The notes: a model not told the origin generated them from the sequence alone. Counted from the first letter of the stretch, positions 17,477-26,820 are shown. The stretch: DNA of 64,000 nucleotides from an uncultured Endozoicomonas sp. (GCF_947495845.1 NZ_CANMAO010000011.1:54112-118111), one strand, 5' to 3'. Numbers and translations: made by a program.

Positions 17477-19192
17477 ATGAAACAATTGATTGATATGGCG
17501 GCTGGCCGCACCCCAGTAGATACGCTGATTATTAACTGTCAGGTCGTTGACGTCTTTAACCAGCGGTTGGTGGATGGCCCTTTGGCGCTTGGCTTGGGAA
17601 AAGTCATTGGCATTGGTCAATACGAAGCCAAAGAAGTGATTGATGCCCAGGGCGGTATCGTCATGCCGGGTCTGATAGACAGCCATGTTCATATAGAATC
17701 ATCGTCTATTACTCCTCCTCAGTTTGCCCGTATAGTTTTGCCTCACGGCACCACCACTGTAATTGCTGACCCCCATGAAATTGCTAATGTCTGTGGTTTG
17801 GATGGCATCCGTTACATGTTGGATGCCTCTAAAGATCTGCCATTAAACGTCAAAATCATGCTGCCATCCTGCGTACCGGCCACACCGTTTGAAGCAGCAG
17901 GCGCAAAATTAATGGCGGAAGATCTGGCAGAACTGATCAGTCATCCGGATGTACTGGGTGTTGGTGAAGTGATGGATTTCCCCGCAGTGATTAATGGTGA
18001 TGAAGCCATGTTGGCCAAATTGAAGTTGGCTCATGATTACGGCTACATTGCTGACGGCCATAGTCCGGGGTTAAAAGGTAAAGACCTGCAGGCTTATGCC
18101 ATGTCGGGCATCAAAACCGATCATGAATGTTCCAGCGTTGACGATATGCTGGCTCGTATTCAAATGGGAATGTACGTTCAGATTCGTGAAGGTTCGGCCT
18201 GCAAAGATCTGGTTGAACTGGTTAAAGGTGTTAATGCTGGTAATGCACGACGTTGTCTGTTTTGTACCGATGACCGTGAGCCTAAAGATATTATTAATGG
18301 CGGGCATATCAATAAAAACCTGCGTCTTGCGGTAGCAGAGGGCATTGATCCGATCACCGCCATTACCATCGGCTCTTTAAATGCAGCAGAGTGTTATGGG
18401 TTAAAGAAAAAAGGGGCGCTGGCTCCAGGCTATGATGCGGATGTGGTGATTGTTGAGGACTTAATCTTATTTAATGTGCGTCGTGTCATCTGCGCAGGTC
18501 GTGAAGTCGTCCGTAATGGCGAGTTGTTGGTGGATATTAAGGACTATCATTGTCCATCTGTTTTGAATACCGTCAATTTGGCGCCTATCAGTTTTGAGGA
18601 TTTTAAGCTGCCATTGACGTCTGAAAAGGCACGAGCCATTGGTGTGCTGCCAGGCGGAGTATTAACCCAGGCGCTTGAAGTGAGTGTGTTGTCTGATAAG
18701 CACGGTCTGTTTGATCCAAAACTCAATTCAGGCCTCAATAAGCTGGCAGTGATTGAACGTCACAAAGCATCTGGCAATATGTCCATGGCTGTTCTGGCTG
18801 ATTATGGTTTAACCAATGGGGCGATAGCGACTACGGTTTCTCATGATTCCCACAATATTGTGGTGGTGGGTGATAATGATGAGGATATGCTGCAAGCGGT
18901 TAAGCAGGTGGAATCCATTGGCGGCGGGTTTGTTCTGATTCACAATGGTGAGGTAATTGGTGAGCTGCCATTACCGATTGGTGGATTAATGTCCGATCAG
19001 AATGCCGAATCTGTTGCGAAGACTATGGGTGAATTATTGGAAAAAGCACGAAGCGTTCTAAAAGTGAATGCGGATATCCAGCCAATAATGACGCTGGTGT
19101 TTATGAGTTTGCCAGTTATTCCTGAACTAAAGCTGACGTCAAATGGATTATTTGATGTGCGTAGTTTTTCGTTTACGGAAACAAATATTTAA
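17477..19192 (+). CDS. ade: adenine deaminase
   Basis: A 571-residue enzyme converting adenine to hypoxanthine and ammonia. All family motifs are intact: SHVHIE, GEVMDFP, DGHSPGLKGKDL, DHECSS, CTDD and the C-terminal TVSHDSHNIVVVG, plus the final LSLPVIPxLKLT-like MSLPVIPELKLT. ATG 17477 is used; the longer frame from 17381 is translation of the family E repeat and has no support. It follows paralogue 1 by 99 bases, probably in one transcript with the NCS2 permease. Confidence 0.94.
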   Translation: MKQLIDMAAGRTPVDTLIINCQVVDVFNQRLVDGPLALGLGKVIGIGQYEAKEVIDAQGGIVMPGLIDSHVHIESSSITPPQFARIVLPHGTTTVIADPHEIANVCGLDGIRYMLDASKDLPLNVKIMLPSCVPATPFEAAGAKLMAEDLAELISHPDVLGVGEVMDFPAVINGDEAMLAKLKLAHDYGYIADGHSPGLKGKDLQAYAMSGIKTDHECSSVDDMLARIQMGMYVQIREGSACKDLVELVKGVNAGNARRCLFCTDDREPKDIINGGHINKNLRLAVAEGIDPITAITIGSLNAAECYGLKKKGALAPGYDADVVIVEDLILFNVRRVICAGREVVRNGELLVDIKDYHCPSVLNTVNLAPISFEDFKLPLTSEKARAIGVLPGGVLTQALEVSVLSDKHGLFDPKLNSGLNKLAVIERHKASGNMSMAVLADYGLTNGAIATTVSHDSHNIVVVGDNDEDMLQAVKQVESIGGGFVLIHNGEVIGELPLPIGGLMSDQNAESVAKTMGELLEKARSVLKVNADIQPIMTLVFMSLPVIPELKLTSNGLFDVRSFSFTETNI

Positions 19193-19208
19193 TTAGCAAT
19201 ACTAAAAA

Positions 19209-19236
19209 AGGGAGTTAGTTTGATGGCTAACTCCCT
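19209..19236 (+). terminator. hairpin after ade
   Basis: GGGAGTTAG and CTAACTCCC form a 9-base stem soon after the ade stop codon. There is an A-run before it but no good U-tract after it, so termination efficiency is uncertain. Confidence 0.5.
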
Positions 19237-19252
19237 CTGTAGAAAAATCTGT

Positions 19253-19413
19253 AAGTACCCGGCCATATGGAATCGAATATTTCTGGCTTGTTGATCAGGT
19301 TCTCTGCAAGGCGCAACGGCGGGAGCATAGCGAGCTATGTGACCAGAGTTGCAACGCAGTCAGAGGGTCTGATCAATGAGTCAGAAAATATGATTTCATA
19401 TGGTTGGGTACTT
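19253..19413. repeat. dispersed palindromic repeat family B, copy 1 (161-base form)
   Basis: Bounded by AAGTACCC and GGGTACTT. The outer arms read CATATGGAATCGAATATTTC and GAAAATATGATTTCATATGG; the centre holds GCATAGCGAGCTATGTGACC. The whole sequence can fold into one long interrupted hairpin. Other copies: 21981-22065, 28236-28445, 36582-36791 and 41533-41694. It lies between two converging genes. Confidence 0.88.
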
Positions 19414-19415
19414 AA

Positions 19416-20645
19416 TTAAACAGCAACTTTCACTTTAGTTGCTGTTTCTACTCCAGCGGCTTCTGCTGATAGTTCACCATCCTTATTGAACAATCCTTCC
19501 AGCATCAGTGTAATAGCGCCGTCGCCTGTTACGTTACAGGCTGTGCCAAAGCTATCCTGCAGTGCAAATACCGCAAGCAGCAGAGCAACACCGGCTGGAT
19601 CAAAGCCAAGTACGCCAACAACGATACCCATGGAGGCCATGACCGTACCGCCAGGCACGCCAGGTGCGCCCACCGCAAAGATACCGAACAGAACAATAAA
19701 GACGATCATGGTGCCGAAAGATGGCAGGCTTCCGTAAAGCATCAGGGAGATAACCATGCAGAAGAAGGTTTCTGTCAGCACAGAACCACAAAGGTGGATG
19801 GTGGCGCCCATGGGAACCATGAAGTCTACGGTTTCTTTACTCAGCACTTTAGATTTGCGGGCACAGCTTAACGCAACCGGCAGAGTGGCGGCACTGGACA
19901 TGGTGCCAACAGCGGTCAGATAGGCGGGGCCATAATGCTTAATAACTTCCAGAGGATTCTTGCCAGAAATAGCGCCGGCAATGCTGTACAGAACAAACAA
20001 CCACACCGCATGACCCACCAGCGCCAATACGACAACTTTCAGGAATACTGGCAATTGTTGAGTCAGCGTACCTTCGTAGGCAAGGCCGGCAAAAGTAGTG
20101 GCAATAAAGAATGGTAGTACAGGGATGATCATATTTTTTACGACCATCATCATCATATTTTCAAACTCAAACAGCGCTTTTTCGATGGCTTCTGCTTTTG
20201 TTGCCAGCGCGGTTACACCCAAAACAATGGCGGTCACCAGCGCCGTCATGACGGACATAATAGGCGGTATATTTAGCTGAAATGCAGCTTCAGGTACATG
20301 GCGCAGAGTTTCCATGGACGTAGGAACGGACATGTGAGGAATGATCAGAAGACCCGCCACGAATGCCATGGTGGCAGCGCCAACAGCTGACAAATAGGAA
20401 ATAGTTAAGCCAGCCCCCAGCATTTTATTGGCATTCTGTCGTAATTTGGTGATCGCTGGTGCAATGAACGCAATAATAACCAAAGGAATGGTATAGAAAA
20501 TAAATTGACCAATGACGTATTTTATTGAGCTGACAACGCTCATTACTTGTTCATTGGCAATCAGGCCAATAACAATACCGACCACAATACCAATCAACAG
20601 TTTGTTGATCAGGCCCCATTCGCTTTTTGATGTATTTTCACTCAT
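19416..20645 (-). CDS. dicarboxylate/amino acid:cation symporter (DAACS family)
   Basis: A 409-residue membrane protein of the SDF family, which imports dicarboxylates, glutamate or serine with Na+ or H+. GTMSSAATLPVAL (the Ser-rich hairpin), MGATIHLCG and the late DSFGTACNVTGDGA match the conserved re-entrant loops and helix 8. Substrate cannot be set from sequence. ATG 20645 has AGGAA 8 bases upstream. The stop abuts the family B repeat. Confidence 0.92.
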   Translation of the reverse strand: MSENTSKSEWGLINKLLIGIVVGIVIGLIANEQVMSVVSSIKYVIGQFIFYTIPLVIIAFIAPAITKLRQNANKMLGAGLTISYLSAVGAATMAFVAGLLIIPHMSVPTSMETLRHVPEAAFQLNIPPIMSVMTALVTAIVLGVTALATKAEAIEKALFEFENMMMMVVKNMIIPVLPFFIATTFAGLAYEGTLTQQLPVFLKVVVLALVGHAVWLFVLYSIAGAISGKNPLEVIKHYGPAYLTAVGTMSSAATLPVALSCARKSKVLSKETVDFMVPMGATIHLCGSVLTETFFCMVISLMLYGSLPSFGTMIVFIVLFGIFAVGAPGVPGGTVMASMGIVVGVLGFDPAGVALLLAVFALQDSFGTACNVTGDGAITLMLEGLFNKDGELSAEAAGVETATKVKVAV

Positions 20646-20926
20646 AACGGCATTCCTGAGATAAATGAGTGCTAGATGAATAATTAATGATCAGCTGAAC
20701 AGTGAAAAGTTGATCACTATATTATGCTTGAGAGTATGGCTTGGTTTTTTAACGGGGGGATATTATATTTTTGTAAGTTTTAAGTGTTGATAAATGTCAG
20801 TGTTTTGAAAGCTTCTGTGAGGCAGCCATATTTAATTTACTCTATTTTTTGGTTTAACATATATTTGATTATTATTTAGATGTTTTTTATTTGGATTTTG
20901 AATTTCCAGTTGATTTTACTCTTTTG
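20646..20926. other. AT-rich promoter region of the symporter gene
   Basis: About 280 bases, strongly AT-rich (several TTTT and ATAT tracts), upstream of the reverse-strand symporter gene. No open frame or repeat was seen; it should contain that gene's promoter. Confidence 0.5.
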
Positions 20927-20952
20927 TCAGGTGAGTGATTATTCTCACCTGA
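20927..20952 (-). terminator. hairpin downstream of the SdiA-regulated-domain gene
   Basis: TCAGGTGAG and CTCACCTGA form a 9-base stem with an 8-base loop, 43 bases beyond the stop of the reverse-strand gene at 20995. Confidence 0.5.
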
Positions 20953-20994
20953 TTCACTACGTTTCAGGGTTTGATGCCCGTCTCAATATAACAG

Positions 20995-21909
20995 CTAGGT
21001 TTCTGTATTACGCGAGAATTTATAAAAAAGGTTAGGTTCGCTGAGGATGTAGATGTTCCCATCATCATCCATAGTGACGCCTTCGGCTTGAGGTATGAAC
21101 GCTTTGAGGCCGTGCCAGCCAGTATCAAGTTCCAGAAAACTCAGCTGTTCACCATTGCTATTAACTTCGGTCAACAAGCGGGACTCGTGGCTTAATACCA
21201 GCAAGTGGCCGGATTTCTGATCATAGTGTAAGCCAGAAAGGTCATTGTTATAAGCTTTGGCGGCTTCACTGAGAGCGTCTGACTTTTCTATACTGATGAC
21301 CGGTGGTTGTGAAGGGTTGGTCAGTCCTGCAACTTTATAGAGACGCATTGGGTCGCGTTCTCGGACAACAAAAATGCTGTCGTTTTCCAGGTCCCACGCA
21401 ACGCCTTCAAAGCCTTTGTTATCACCTGCATCAACCCCAAGGGTCACGCTTGGGAAGTCGTCTTTTTTGAGAGATTCCGTGTTGGGTGTGATGGTTAATT
21501 GAATCAGACTTTGCTCTCGCTCATCGGCGACAACAAAATGGTTGCCGCCAACCCAGGTGATGGCTTCTACATCCCGAAAGCCTTTCATGGGTATGCGACG
21601 AAGTACATCACCATTGTTGGAGAGTTCTACAACCTGATTAATGCCATTCAGTACAATAAACAGTGAGTGGGTCAGAGGGCTCCAGGTGATGCCTGAGGCA
21701 TCGTCTTCAATCCCTTCCAACACCATGGCGTCAATCACAACGTGATAATCCGGTAACCAGATAGATTCTTCACGGGTGGTTTCTGAGGTGGTTTGCTCCA
21801 GATACCAGTCGAATAGGTGATCTTCAACGTCCAGCTCTCTGAGTGCTAAGAAGCCTGTTACCAAAATGACAAATAGAATAAGTGTTTTCTTAAAATAAAC
21901 TGCGTTCAA
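20995..21909 (-). CDS. SdiA-regulated-domain (YjiK-like) membrane-anchored beta-propeller protein
   Basis: A 304-residue protein with one N-terminal membrane segment (TLILFVILVTGFLAL) and a periplasmic domain of repeated beta-strand blades. ASGITWSPLTHSLFIV, GFRDVEAITWVG, KGFEGVAWD and DLSGLHYDQ are typical of the SdiA-regulated family (YjiK). The role is unknown. Start is TTG 21909, with no better alternative; the first residues are uncertain. Confidence 0.85.
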   Translation of the reverse strand: MNAVYFKKTLILFVILVTGFLALRELDVEDHLFDWYLEQTTSETTREESIWLPDYHVVIDAMVLEGIEDDASGITWSPLTHSLFIVLNGINQVVELSNNGDVLRRIPMKGFRDVEAITWVGGNHFVVADEREQSLIQLTITPNTESLKKDDFPSVTLGVDAGDNKGFEGVAWDLENDSIFVVRERDPMRLYKVAGLTNPSQPPVISIEKSDALSEAAKAYNNDLSGLHYDQKSGHLLVLSHESRLLTEVNSNGEQLSFLELDTGWHGLKAFIPQAEGVTMDDDGNIYILSEPNLFYKFSRNTET

Positions 21910-21980
21910 AATTCAACCCGGAGAAAAGTCATTGATGCATTATAGACAACAGAAGTCTTTTAAAAGTTCCCAGGTATAAG

Positions 21981-22065
21981 AAGTTGTGCAAATGGAATCG
22001 AATATTTCTGGCAGAGTGGATGTCCACTTGGTCAGAAAATACGATTTCATTTAGTCAACTGCTTA
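21981..22065. repeat. dispersed palindromic repeat family B, copy 2 (short 85-base form)
   Basis: Only the two outer arms are present (AATGGAATCGAATATTTCTG and CAGAAAATACGATTTCATTT) around a short AGTGGATGTCCACTT centre. The middle of the longer copies is missing. Confidence 0.8.
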
Positions 22066-22103
22066 TGCAACTGAGATAGAAAGGAGATGCTATTTAGGAA
22101 ATG

Positions 22104-22131
22104 AAAACCATCGACATGGGTCGATGGTTTT
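22104..22131 (-). terminator. terminator of the Na/Pi symporter gene
   Basis: AAAACCATCGAC and GTCGATGGTTTT form a 12-base stem with a 4-base loop, 12 bases beyond the stop of the reverse-strand gene; T-rich sequence follows on that strand. Confidence 0.75.
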
Positions 22132-22142
22132 AGGGGGGCAAA

Positions 22143-23315
22143 TCAGGCGGTCAGAAAAATAATGATGCCTGGCAGGATAAAGAACGCAATGAACAGATAA
22201 CCAAAAGCGTACATTCTGTTTTTTACTGCCAGATCAGACAGCTTGTCTGCCATATAGAGCGGAATCTCTCTCAACCACTTGATACCGTAAATCAGTACAA
22301 CGGCAGATAAGTTAAAGAAGAAATGAACCATCGCGATGGTTAACGCCGGCAGAGCTGCTGGCCCCGTAATTGCTGTGGCCGCCAAAAGTGCAGTAATAGT
22401 AGTACCGATATTGGCACCCAGTGTGAAAGGGTACATCTGTCGTACGGTAAACAAACCATTCGCCACCATGGGAACCATCAGACTGGTGGTGGTAGAAGAA
22501 GACTGAACCATCACTGTCATAGTCATACCAGACAATATTCCGCTGACAGGACCACGACCAATCGACTTGTGAAGCGCATCTTTTGCTCTGCCCACCATGA
22601 CTTTCTTCAGTAGCTTGCCAAGACGAACTACCGAGAAAAAGATCAGAACGATGCCAATACCAATCATCGCGATACCAGACAGAGTACTGTCAGGTAAAAC
22701 AGTAACGAAGCCTTTGATAATATCTTCAGCCGGTGCTGTCAGTGGCTTGATAAAGTTCAGGCCTTTCATGGACATATTCTGACTACCAACCAGCATACCA
22801 GCGACGTATGTTGACATCTTGGTGAGGAAGCCGGTGAACAGTTCCAGAGGCAGAAGGATCAGAACCGCCAGCCAGTTGAAGAAGTCGTGTACTGTAGACG
22901 CAGCAAAGGCCTGTTTGAACTCTTTATGGCAGCGAATATGGCCAAGGCTGACAATCGTGTTGGTGATGGTCGTACCAATGTTGGCACCCATGATCATCGG
23001 GATAGCCAAATGTACCGGCAGGCCGCCTGCCACCAGACCAACGATAACAGACGTCACTGTGCTGGAAGATTGAACCAGTGCTGTGGCAAGAGTACCGGCT
23101 AGCAGGCCCAGAATGGCATTGTTTGCGAAACTAAAAAGCTGTGCTGCCGCTTCACTGCCGCCGACTGCCATTTTAAAGCCGGAGCCAATAATACTAACAG
23201 CCACAAGCAGAGCGTAGATCCAGAGAACCACACGTAACCAAATACGACCATAGTGTCGTGTGGTTAGTGTTTCAAAGTCGACGCTCTGTTCAGAAGTTGA
23301 TGTCATTTCAGACAT
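22143..23315 (-). CDS. Na+/phosphate symporter (NptA/PNaS family)
   Basis: A 390-residue membrane protein with the duplicated QSSS motif of Na/Pi cotransporters: ALVQSSSTVTSVIVG in the first half and VMVQSSSTTTSLMVP in the second, each followed by GANIGTTIT. It should import phosphate with sodium, fitting a marine organism. ATG 23315 is used; the fourth codon is also ATG. A terminator follows. Confidence 0.93.
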   Translation of the reverse strand: MSEMTSTSEQSVDFETLTTRHYGRIWLRVVLWIYALLVAVSIIGSGFKMAVGGSEAAAQLFSFANNAILGLLAGTLATALVQSSSTVTSVIVGLVAGGLPVHLAIPMIMGANIGTTITNTIVSLGHIRCHKEFKQAFAASTVHDFFNWLAVLILLPLELFTGFLTKMSTYVAGMLVGSQNMSMKGLNFIKPLTAPAEDIIKGFVTVLPDSTLSGIAMIGIGIVLIFFSVVRLGKLLKKVMVGRAKDALHKSIGRGPVSGILSGMTMTVMVQSSSTTTSLMVPMVANGLFTVRQMYPFTLGANIGTTITALLAATAITGPAALPALTIAMVHFFFNLSAVVLIYGIKWLREIPLYMADKLSDLAVKNRMYAFGYLFIAFFILPGIIIFLTA

Positions 23316-23538
23316 AGAGTGTGCACCTGGTGCTTGTAAAGATGTGTGTAACTTAGCTTTTGTTTATGACAGTTTTATTACAAAATCTTCATTAAGCTGA
23401 CATATTTGAGCGGGAGCACGTTTATAAAATATCCGGGCTAATCCTTAACATAAAGGTGGAGTGTTCAGGCAGATCAGCTATTGGTTCAGAAATAGAAAAA
23501 GCAGCTGTAAGTCTAAACAGCCGCCTGTTAACAAGAAG

Positions 23539-24777
23539 TTATTTCAAAAGTTCATCAAACAGCTGAACTTTTACGGTGCTTTCTGCATCAATATTTCCTT
23601 CCTCCTCAGCCAGAACAATATAGCAATCTGACTGACTGAGAGTGCTCATCACACCTGAACCTTGATTGCCGGTGGATATGACTTGCAGTGACCCTGCCTG
23701 ATCTTGAACTAGCTTTCCTCGCTGAAAATCACGGCGGCCAGATCTCTTTTTCAGGCCAGATTGAGAAGTCAGTGTTAATTCCACTGGTTTTTCTGGCGCT
23801 TGGTTCATCATATGACGCAGAGCAGGTGCTGTCAGCTGCTGAAAAGTAACAGTTGCCGATACTGGATTACCCGGCAAGCCAAAGAAGACACTGTTCGGTA
23901 GCTGACCAAAAGCAAAAGGTTTACCGGGCTTGATCGCCAGTTTCCAAAATCCGGTTTCGCCCAGTTCGTCCAGAATGTCTTTCGTGTAATCAGCATCACC
24001 AACAGACACACCGCCGGAGCTGATTACTGCATCGGCATGCTTATCGGCTTTAAGAAATGCGTCTCTTAACTGGGCTTTGTCGTCTGCTATTTTTCCAAGG
24101 TCGAGAATGTCGATGTTCATTTTCTGTAACATCGCTTTGATAACAAAACGATTGCTGTCGTAAATATCACCTTGCCCTAATGGTTCACCGGGCAGCTTGA
24201 GCTCATCACCTGTGGAAAAAACCGCAACCTTTACTTTGCGATAAACCTTTACAGACGCCACCCCCAAAGAGGCCAGCAAGCCAACGTCTTGTGGACGAAT
24301 TCTGCGCCCGGGGGTAAATACCAAACTGCCACCGGGGATATCTTCACCAGCGTGACGAATGTTATTACCGGTTTTTTCTGGCTTATTGATGAATCGGATA
24401 TGGTTGCCAACCGTCTCGGTTTGTTCCTGCATAATCACCGTATCGGCACCTTCAGGGATGCTGGCGCCGGTCATAATCCGGATGCAGCTGCCTGCAGGCA
24501 TCGCTTCCTTAAAAGGGTGGCCGGCAAGAGACTGTCCAACTAATGGCAGAGTATCATTCGACTGTAAATCCTGAAGTCGAAGCGCATAGCCGTCCATGGC
24601 TGAATTATCATGGGATGGCACATTAATGGGTGAGATAACTTCTTGTGCCAGCACTCTGCCCAGACTGTCTTCCAATGAAACGTTGTCGATGTCGGTAACA
24701 GGGCGGACACTGCTAATAAGAATATCCAGAGCTTCTTCCAGCCGCATTAATCCATCGGTTGCGCAGCAATCACTCAT
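23539..24777 (-). CDS. moeA: molybdopterin molybdenumtransferase MoeA
   Basis: A 412-residue enzyme inserting molybdenum into adenylylated molybdopterin. PSHDNSAMDGYALR, the MTGASIPEGADTVIMQE segment, SGGVSVGDADYTKD and FFGLPGNPVSATVTF are diagnostic. Start is set at ATG 24777 because GAGGA lies just upstream and the earlier frame runs through the mobB C-terminus. The 8-base overlap with mobB suggests coupling. Confidence 0.95.
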   Translation of the reverse strand: MSDCCATDGLMRLEEALDILISSVRPVTDIDNVSLEDSLGRVLAQEVISPINVPSHDNSAMDGYALRLQDLQSNDTLPLVGQSLAGHPFKEAMPAGSCIRIMTGASIPEGADTVIMQEQTETVGNHIRFINKPEKTGNNIRHAGEDIPGGSLVFTPGRRIRPQDVGLLASLGVASVKVYRKVKVAVFSTGDELKLPGEPLGQGDIYDSNRFVIKAMLQKMNIDILDLGKIADDKAQLRDAFLKADKHADAVISSGGVSVGDADYTKDILDELGETGFWKLAIKPGKPFAFGQLPNSVFFGLPGNPVSATVTFQQLTAPALRHMMNQAPEKPVELTLTSQSGLKKRSGRRDFQRGKLVQDQAGSLQVISTGNQGSGVMSTLSQSDCYIVLAEEEGNIDAESTVKVQLFDELLK

Positions 24778-25381
24778 AGTGGTCCTCGTTGGGATTTTTG
24801 TAGGCATTGTTATTGAAAACAGAGCCATTGAAAGCAGAGCCATTGAAAGCGTGACAAAACTGTTCAATAAAGGCAGCAATGTTTGCCGGATTGTTGATGT
24901 CCAGCTCCGTAATGGTGCTTGGTAGCGTAATACCGTCGTTTATATCCCAGGCTATCGCAATGATGTTTGGGTCTGATGGAAACAGGTAGGGTTTGTCATA
25001 ATCACTGCGGTGCAGTTCGATTTTCGGGATGGGCGCTTCACGAAAGCCTTCGACAATGATCAGGTTCAATGCGTCATGATCCAGAAGGTTTAGCTGTTCT
25101 TCAAGGCAACGCTCATGGCCTTGAGCGTATTCGGTGTAGCAAATTGAACGACCAGGGGTGCTTAATACCAATTGGTGCGCGCCAGCCTGCCTTAAGCGAA
25201 AGCTGTCTTTACCCGGAGGATCCGGCTCAATGGTGTGGTGTGAGGCTTTTACCATCCCGATACGAAAGCCACTATTCATCAGGATAGGAATAAGCTGTTC
25301 AATCAGTGTGGTTTTACCGGTTCCGCTATGGGCGGCGATACCGAGAACAGGGATAGTCAGTTTAATCACAGAAGTTGCCAT
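24770..25381 (-). CDS. mobB: molybdopterin-guanine dinucleotide biosynthesis adapter MobB
   Basis: A 203-residue P-loop GTPase that assists MobA. Walker A is AAHSGTGKTTL near residue 16, followed by VKASHHTIEPDPPGKDSFRLRQAGA and LIIVEGFREAPIPKIE (both given in the usual order for MobB). The C-terminus past residue 175 has a short duplication (AFNGSAFNGSVFNN) from near-identical 18-base repeats and is not part of the normal fold. It heads a mobB-moeA transcript. Confidence 0.93.
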   Translation of the reverse strand: MATSVIKLTIPVLGIAAHSGTGKTTLIEQLIPILMNSGFRIGMVKASHHTIEPDPPGKDSFRLRQAGAHQLVLSTPGRSICYTEYAQGHERCLEEQLNLLDHDALNLIIVEGFREAPIPKIELHRSDYDKPYLFPSDPNIIAIAWDINDGITLPSTITELDINNPANIAAFIEQFCHAFNGSAFNGSVFNNNAYKNPNEDHYE

Positions 25382-25432
25382 GCAATGTCAGGCTTCACGT
25401 TTTCTCAGGTAATGACGTTGTCGCAAAAAACG

Positions 25433-25519
25433 GTAGGTCGGAAATTCTGAAAGAATTGCCGACAAAGAAAACACACTTCGATGCCAGTTCGTCGGCAACC
25501 CTTTGGGTTACCGACCTAC
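25433..25519. repeat. dispersed palindromic repeat family D, copy 1
   Basis: GTAGGTCGGAAATTCTGAAAG opens and GGGTTACCGACCTAC closes an 87-base palindrome; the inner parts read GAATTGCCGAC and GTCGGCAACCC. Other copies: 37297-37328, 42391-42476, 44684-44758 and 47408-47437. It resembles a BIME/REP-type element. It sits upstream of mobB, between mobB and moaA. Confidence 0.85.
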
Positions 25520-25689
25520 GGCGCACTTTGTGCAATATAGCCAATATTGGCCACAGCCAGTCTCCTCTATAACCAGGTGGCAATTGTATAGAAGAATTAC
25601 GTACTGTACGAACGAAACAATAGCGTCTCAGGCATGGTTTTGCAGCGGATAAGCGGGTAGGATTCGGGGTAAATCGTTTAATCGCGAGC

Positions 25690-25813
25690 GCCGAGCTTTA
25701 GCACCTAAAGAGATGCATTCTTCACAGAGCAGTCTCCATGGACTAAAAGCCGCAGCCTTGGCTGCCAGGGTAATGGAAGAAACTCTATTGCCTCCCGCAT
25801 TTGGAAAGGTGTT
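25690..25813 (+). ncRNA. molybdenum cofactor (Moco) riboswitch upstream of moaA
   Basis: The leader just before moaA ends in GCCAGGGTAATGGAAGAAAC, a short hairpin, then TGCCTCCCGCATTTGGAAAGG, nearly the same as the end of the E. coli moaA Moco RNA as I recall it. The GGAAAGG at the end doubles as the ribosome binding site, so Moco binding would be expected to block moaA translation. The 5' boundary is approximate. Confidence 0.8.
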
Positions 25814-25815
25814 CT

Positions 25816-26820
25816 ATGGAATCTACTTCTCGCTCTATGCCCGAGGGGTTGCAGGATATTCAGGGTCGAACGTTTCCCTACCTGCGCCTGTCGTTGACTG
25901 ATTTATGCAACTTCCGCTGCAACTATTGTCTGCCGGACGGTTGTGTTGATCATCATCACAATGATGCCCTGTCAGTGGACGAGATTCGTCGTCTGGTAAC
26001 GGCGTTCGCTTATCTTGGTGTTCAGAAAATACGTCTCACCGGTGGTGAACCGACTTTGCGTCAGGACTTTACCGACGTGGTTCATGCCATACGTCAGGTG
26101 TCCGGTATTAAAAAGCTGGCAATGACCACCAATGGCTATCGTATGGATAAAAGGGTTACCAGCTGGATGGATGCTGGCATCAATGCCATTAATGTCAGTG
26201 TGGATAGTCTTGATCCCCGCGCTTTTAAAGCCATTACCGGGCATGATCGGTTACGAGAGATTTTGTCAGGCATTCAAGCTGCATTTGATCATGGATTGCC
26301 GTCCATTAAGGTTAATGCGGTGGCCATGAAAGGGGTGAATGACGATCAACTGGATGCGTTTCTGGAATGGATACGCAGTCACCCAATCTCTATCCGCTTT
26401 ATTGAATTGATGCAGACTGGTGGGAATCTGGCGTTCTTTCAACAGCACCACTTTCCGGGAAAAACGATCCAGGAACTTCTGCTGGCGCGTGGCTGGGTGC
26501 GGAAGATGAGTGCGGCTGATGCCGGGCCGGCTCAGGAGTATTGTCACAGTGACTATCAGGGCACTGTTGGTTTGATTATGCCCTACAGTAAGGATTTCTG
26601 TAATGACTGCAATCGCCTTCGGGTGACCAGCCTGGGGCAGCTACAGCTGTGTCTGTTTGCAGAATCGGGCATTGATCTTAGAGATTTGTTGCAAAGTGAT
26701 GATCAACAAGGTGCGCTGGTGATGCGTATTCGTGACTCTCTAAGATTGAAAGAAAGCGGCCACTTTCTGGACCAGGGGCTTACCGGTGGAACCCGCAACT
26801 TATCTCAGATGGGAGGTTGA
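25816..26820 (+). CDS. moaA: GTP 3',8-cyclase MoaA
   Basis: A 334-residue radical SAM enzyme that starts Moco synthesis from GTP, working with MoaC. The N-terminal cluster motif CNFRCNYC uses Cys31, Cys35 and Cys38; GGEPTLR follows. The second cluster motif FCNDCNRLRVTSLGQLQLCL is in the C-terminal half, and the protein ends in the required Gly-Gly. ATG 25816 is chosen because AAAGG lies 6 bases upstream. It is separate from the moaBCDE operon and is probably under riboswitch control. Confidence 0.96.
   Translation: MESTSRSMPEGLQDIQGRTFPYLRLSLTDLCNFRCNYCLPDGCVDHHHNDALSVDEIRRLVTAFAYLGVQKIRLTGGEPTLRQDFTDVVHAIRQVSGIKKLAMTTNGYRMDKRVTSWMDAGINAINVSVDSLDPRAFKAITGHDRLREILSGIQAAFDHGLPSIKVNAVAMKGVNDDQLDAFLEWIRSHPISIRFIELMQTGGNLAFFQQHHFPGKTIQELLLARGWVRKMSAADAGPAQEYCHSDYQGTVGLIMPYSKDFCNDCNRLRVTSLGQLQLCLFAESGIDLRDLLQSDDQQGALVMRIRDSLRLKESGHFLDQGLTGGTRNLSQMGG

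Noticed and set aside
25713..25901. 62-codon frame before moaA
   Set aside because: It overlaps the Moco riboswitch and the moaA start in another frame.
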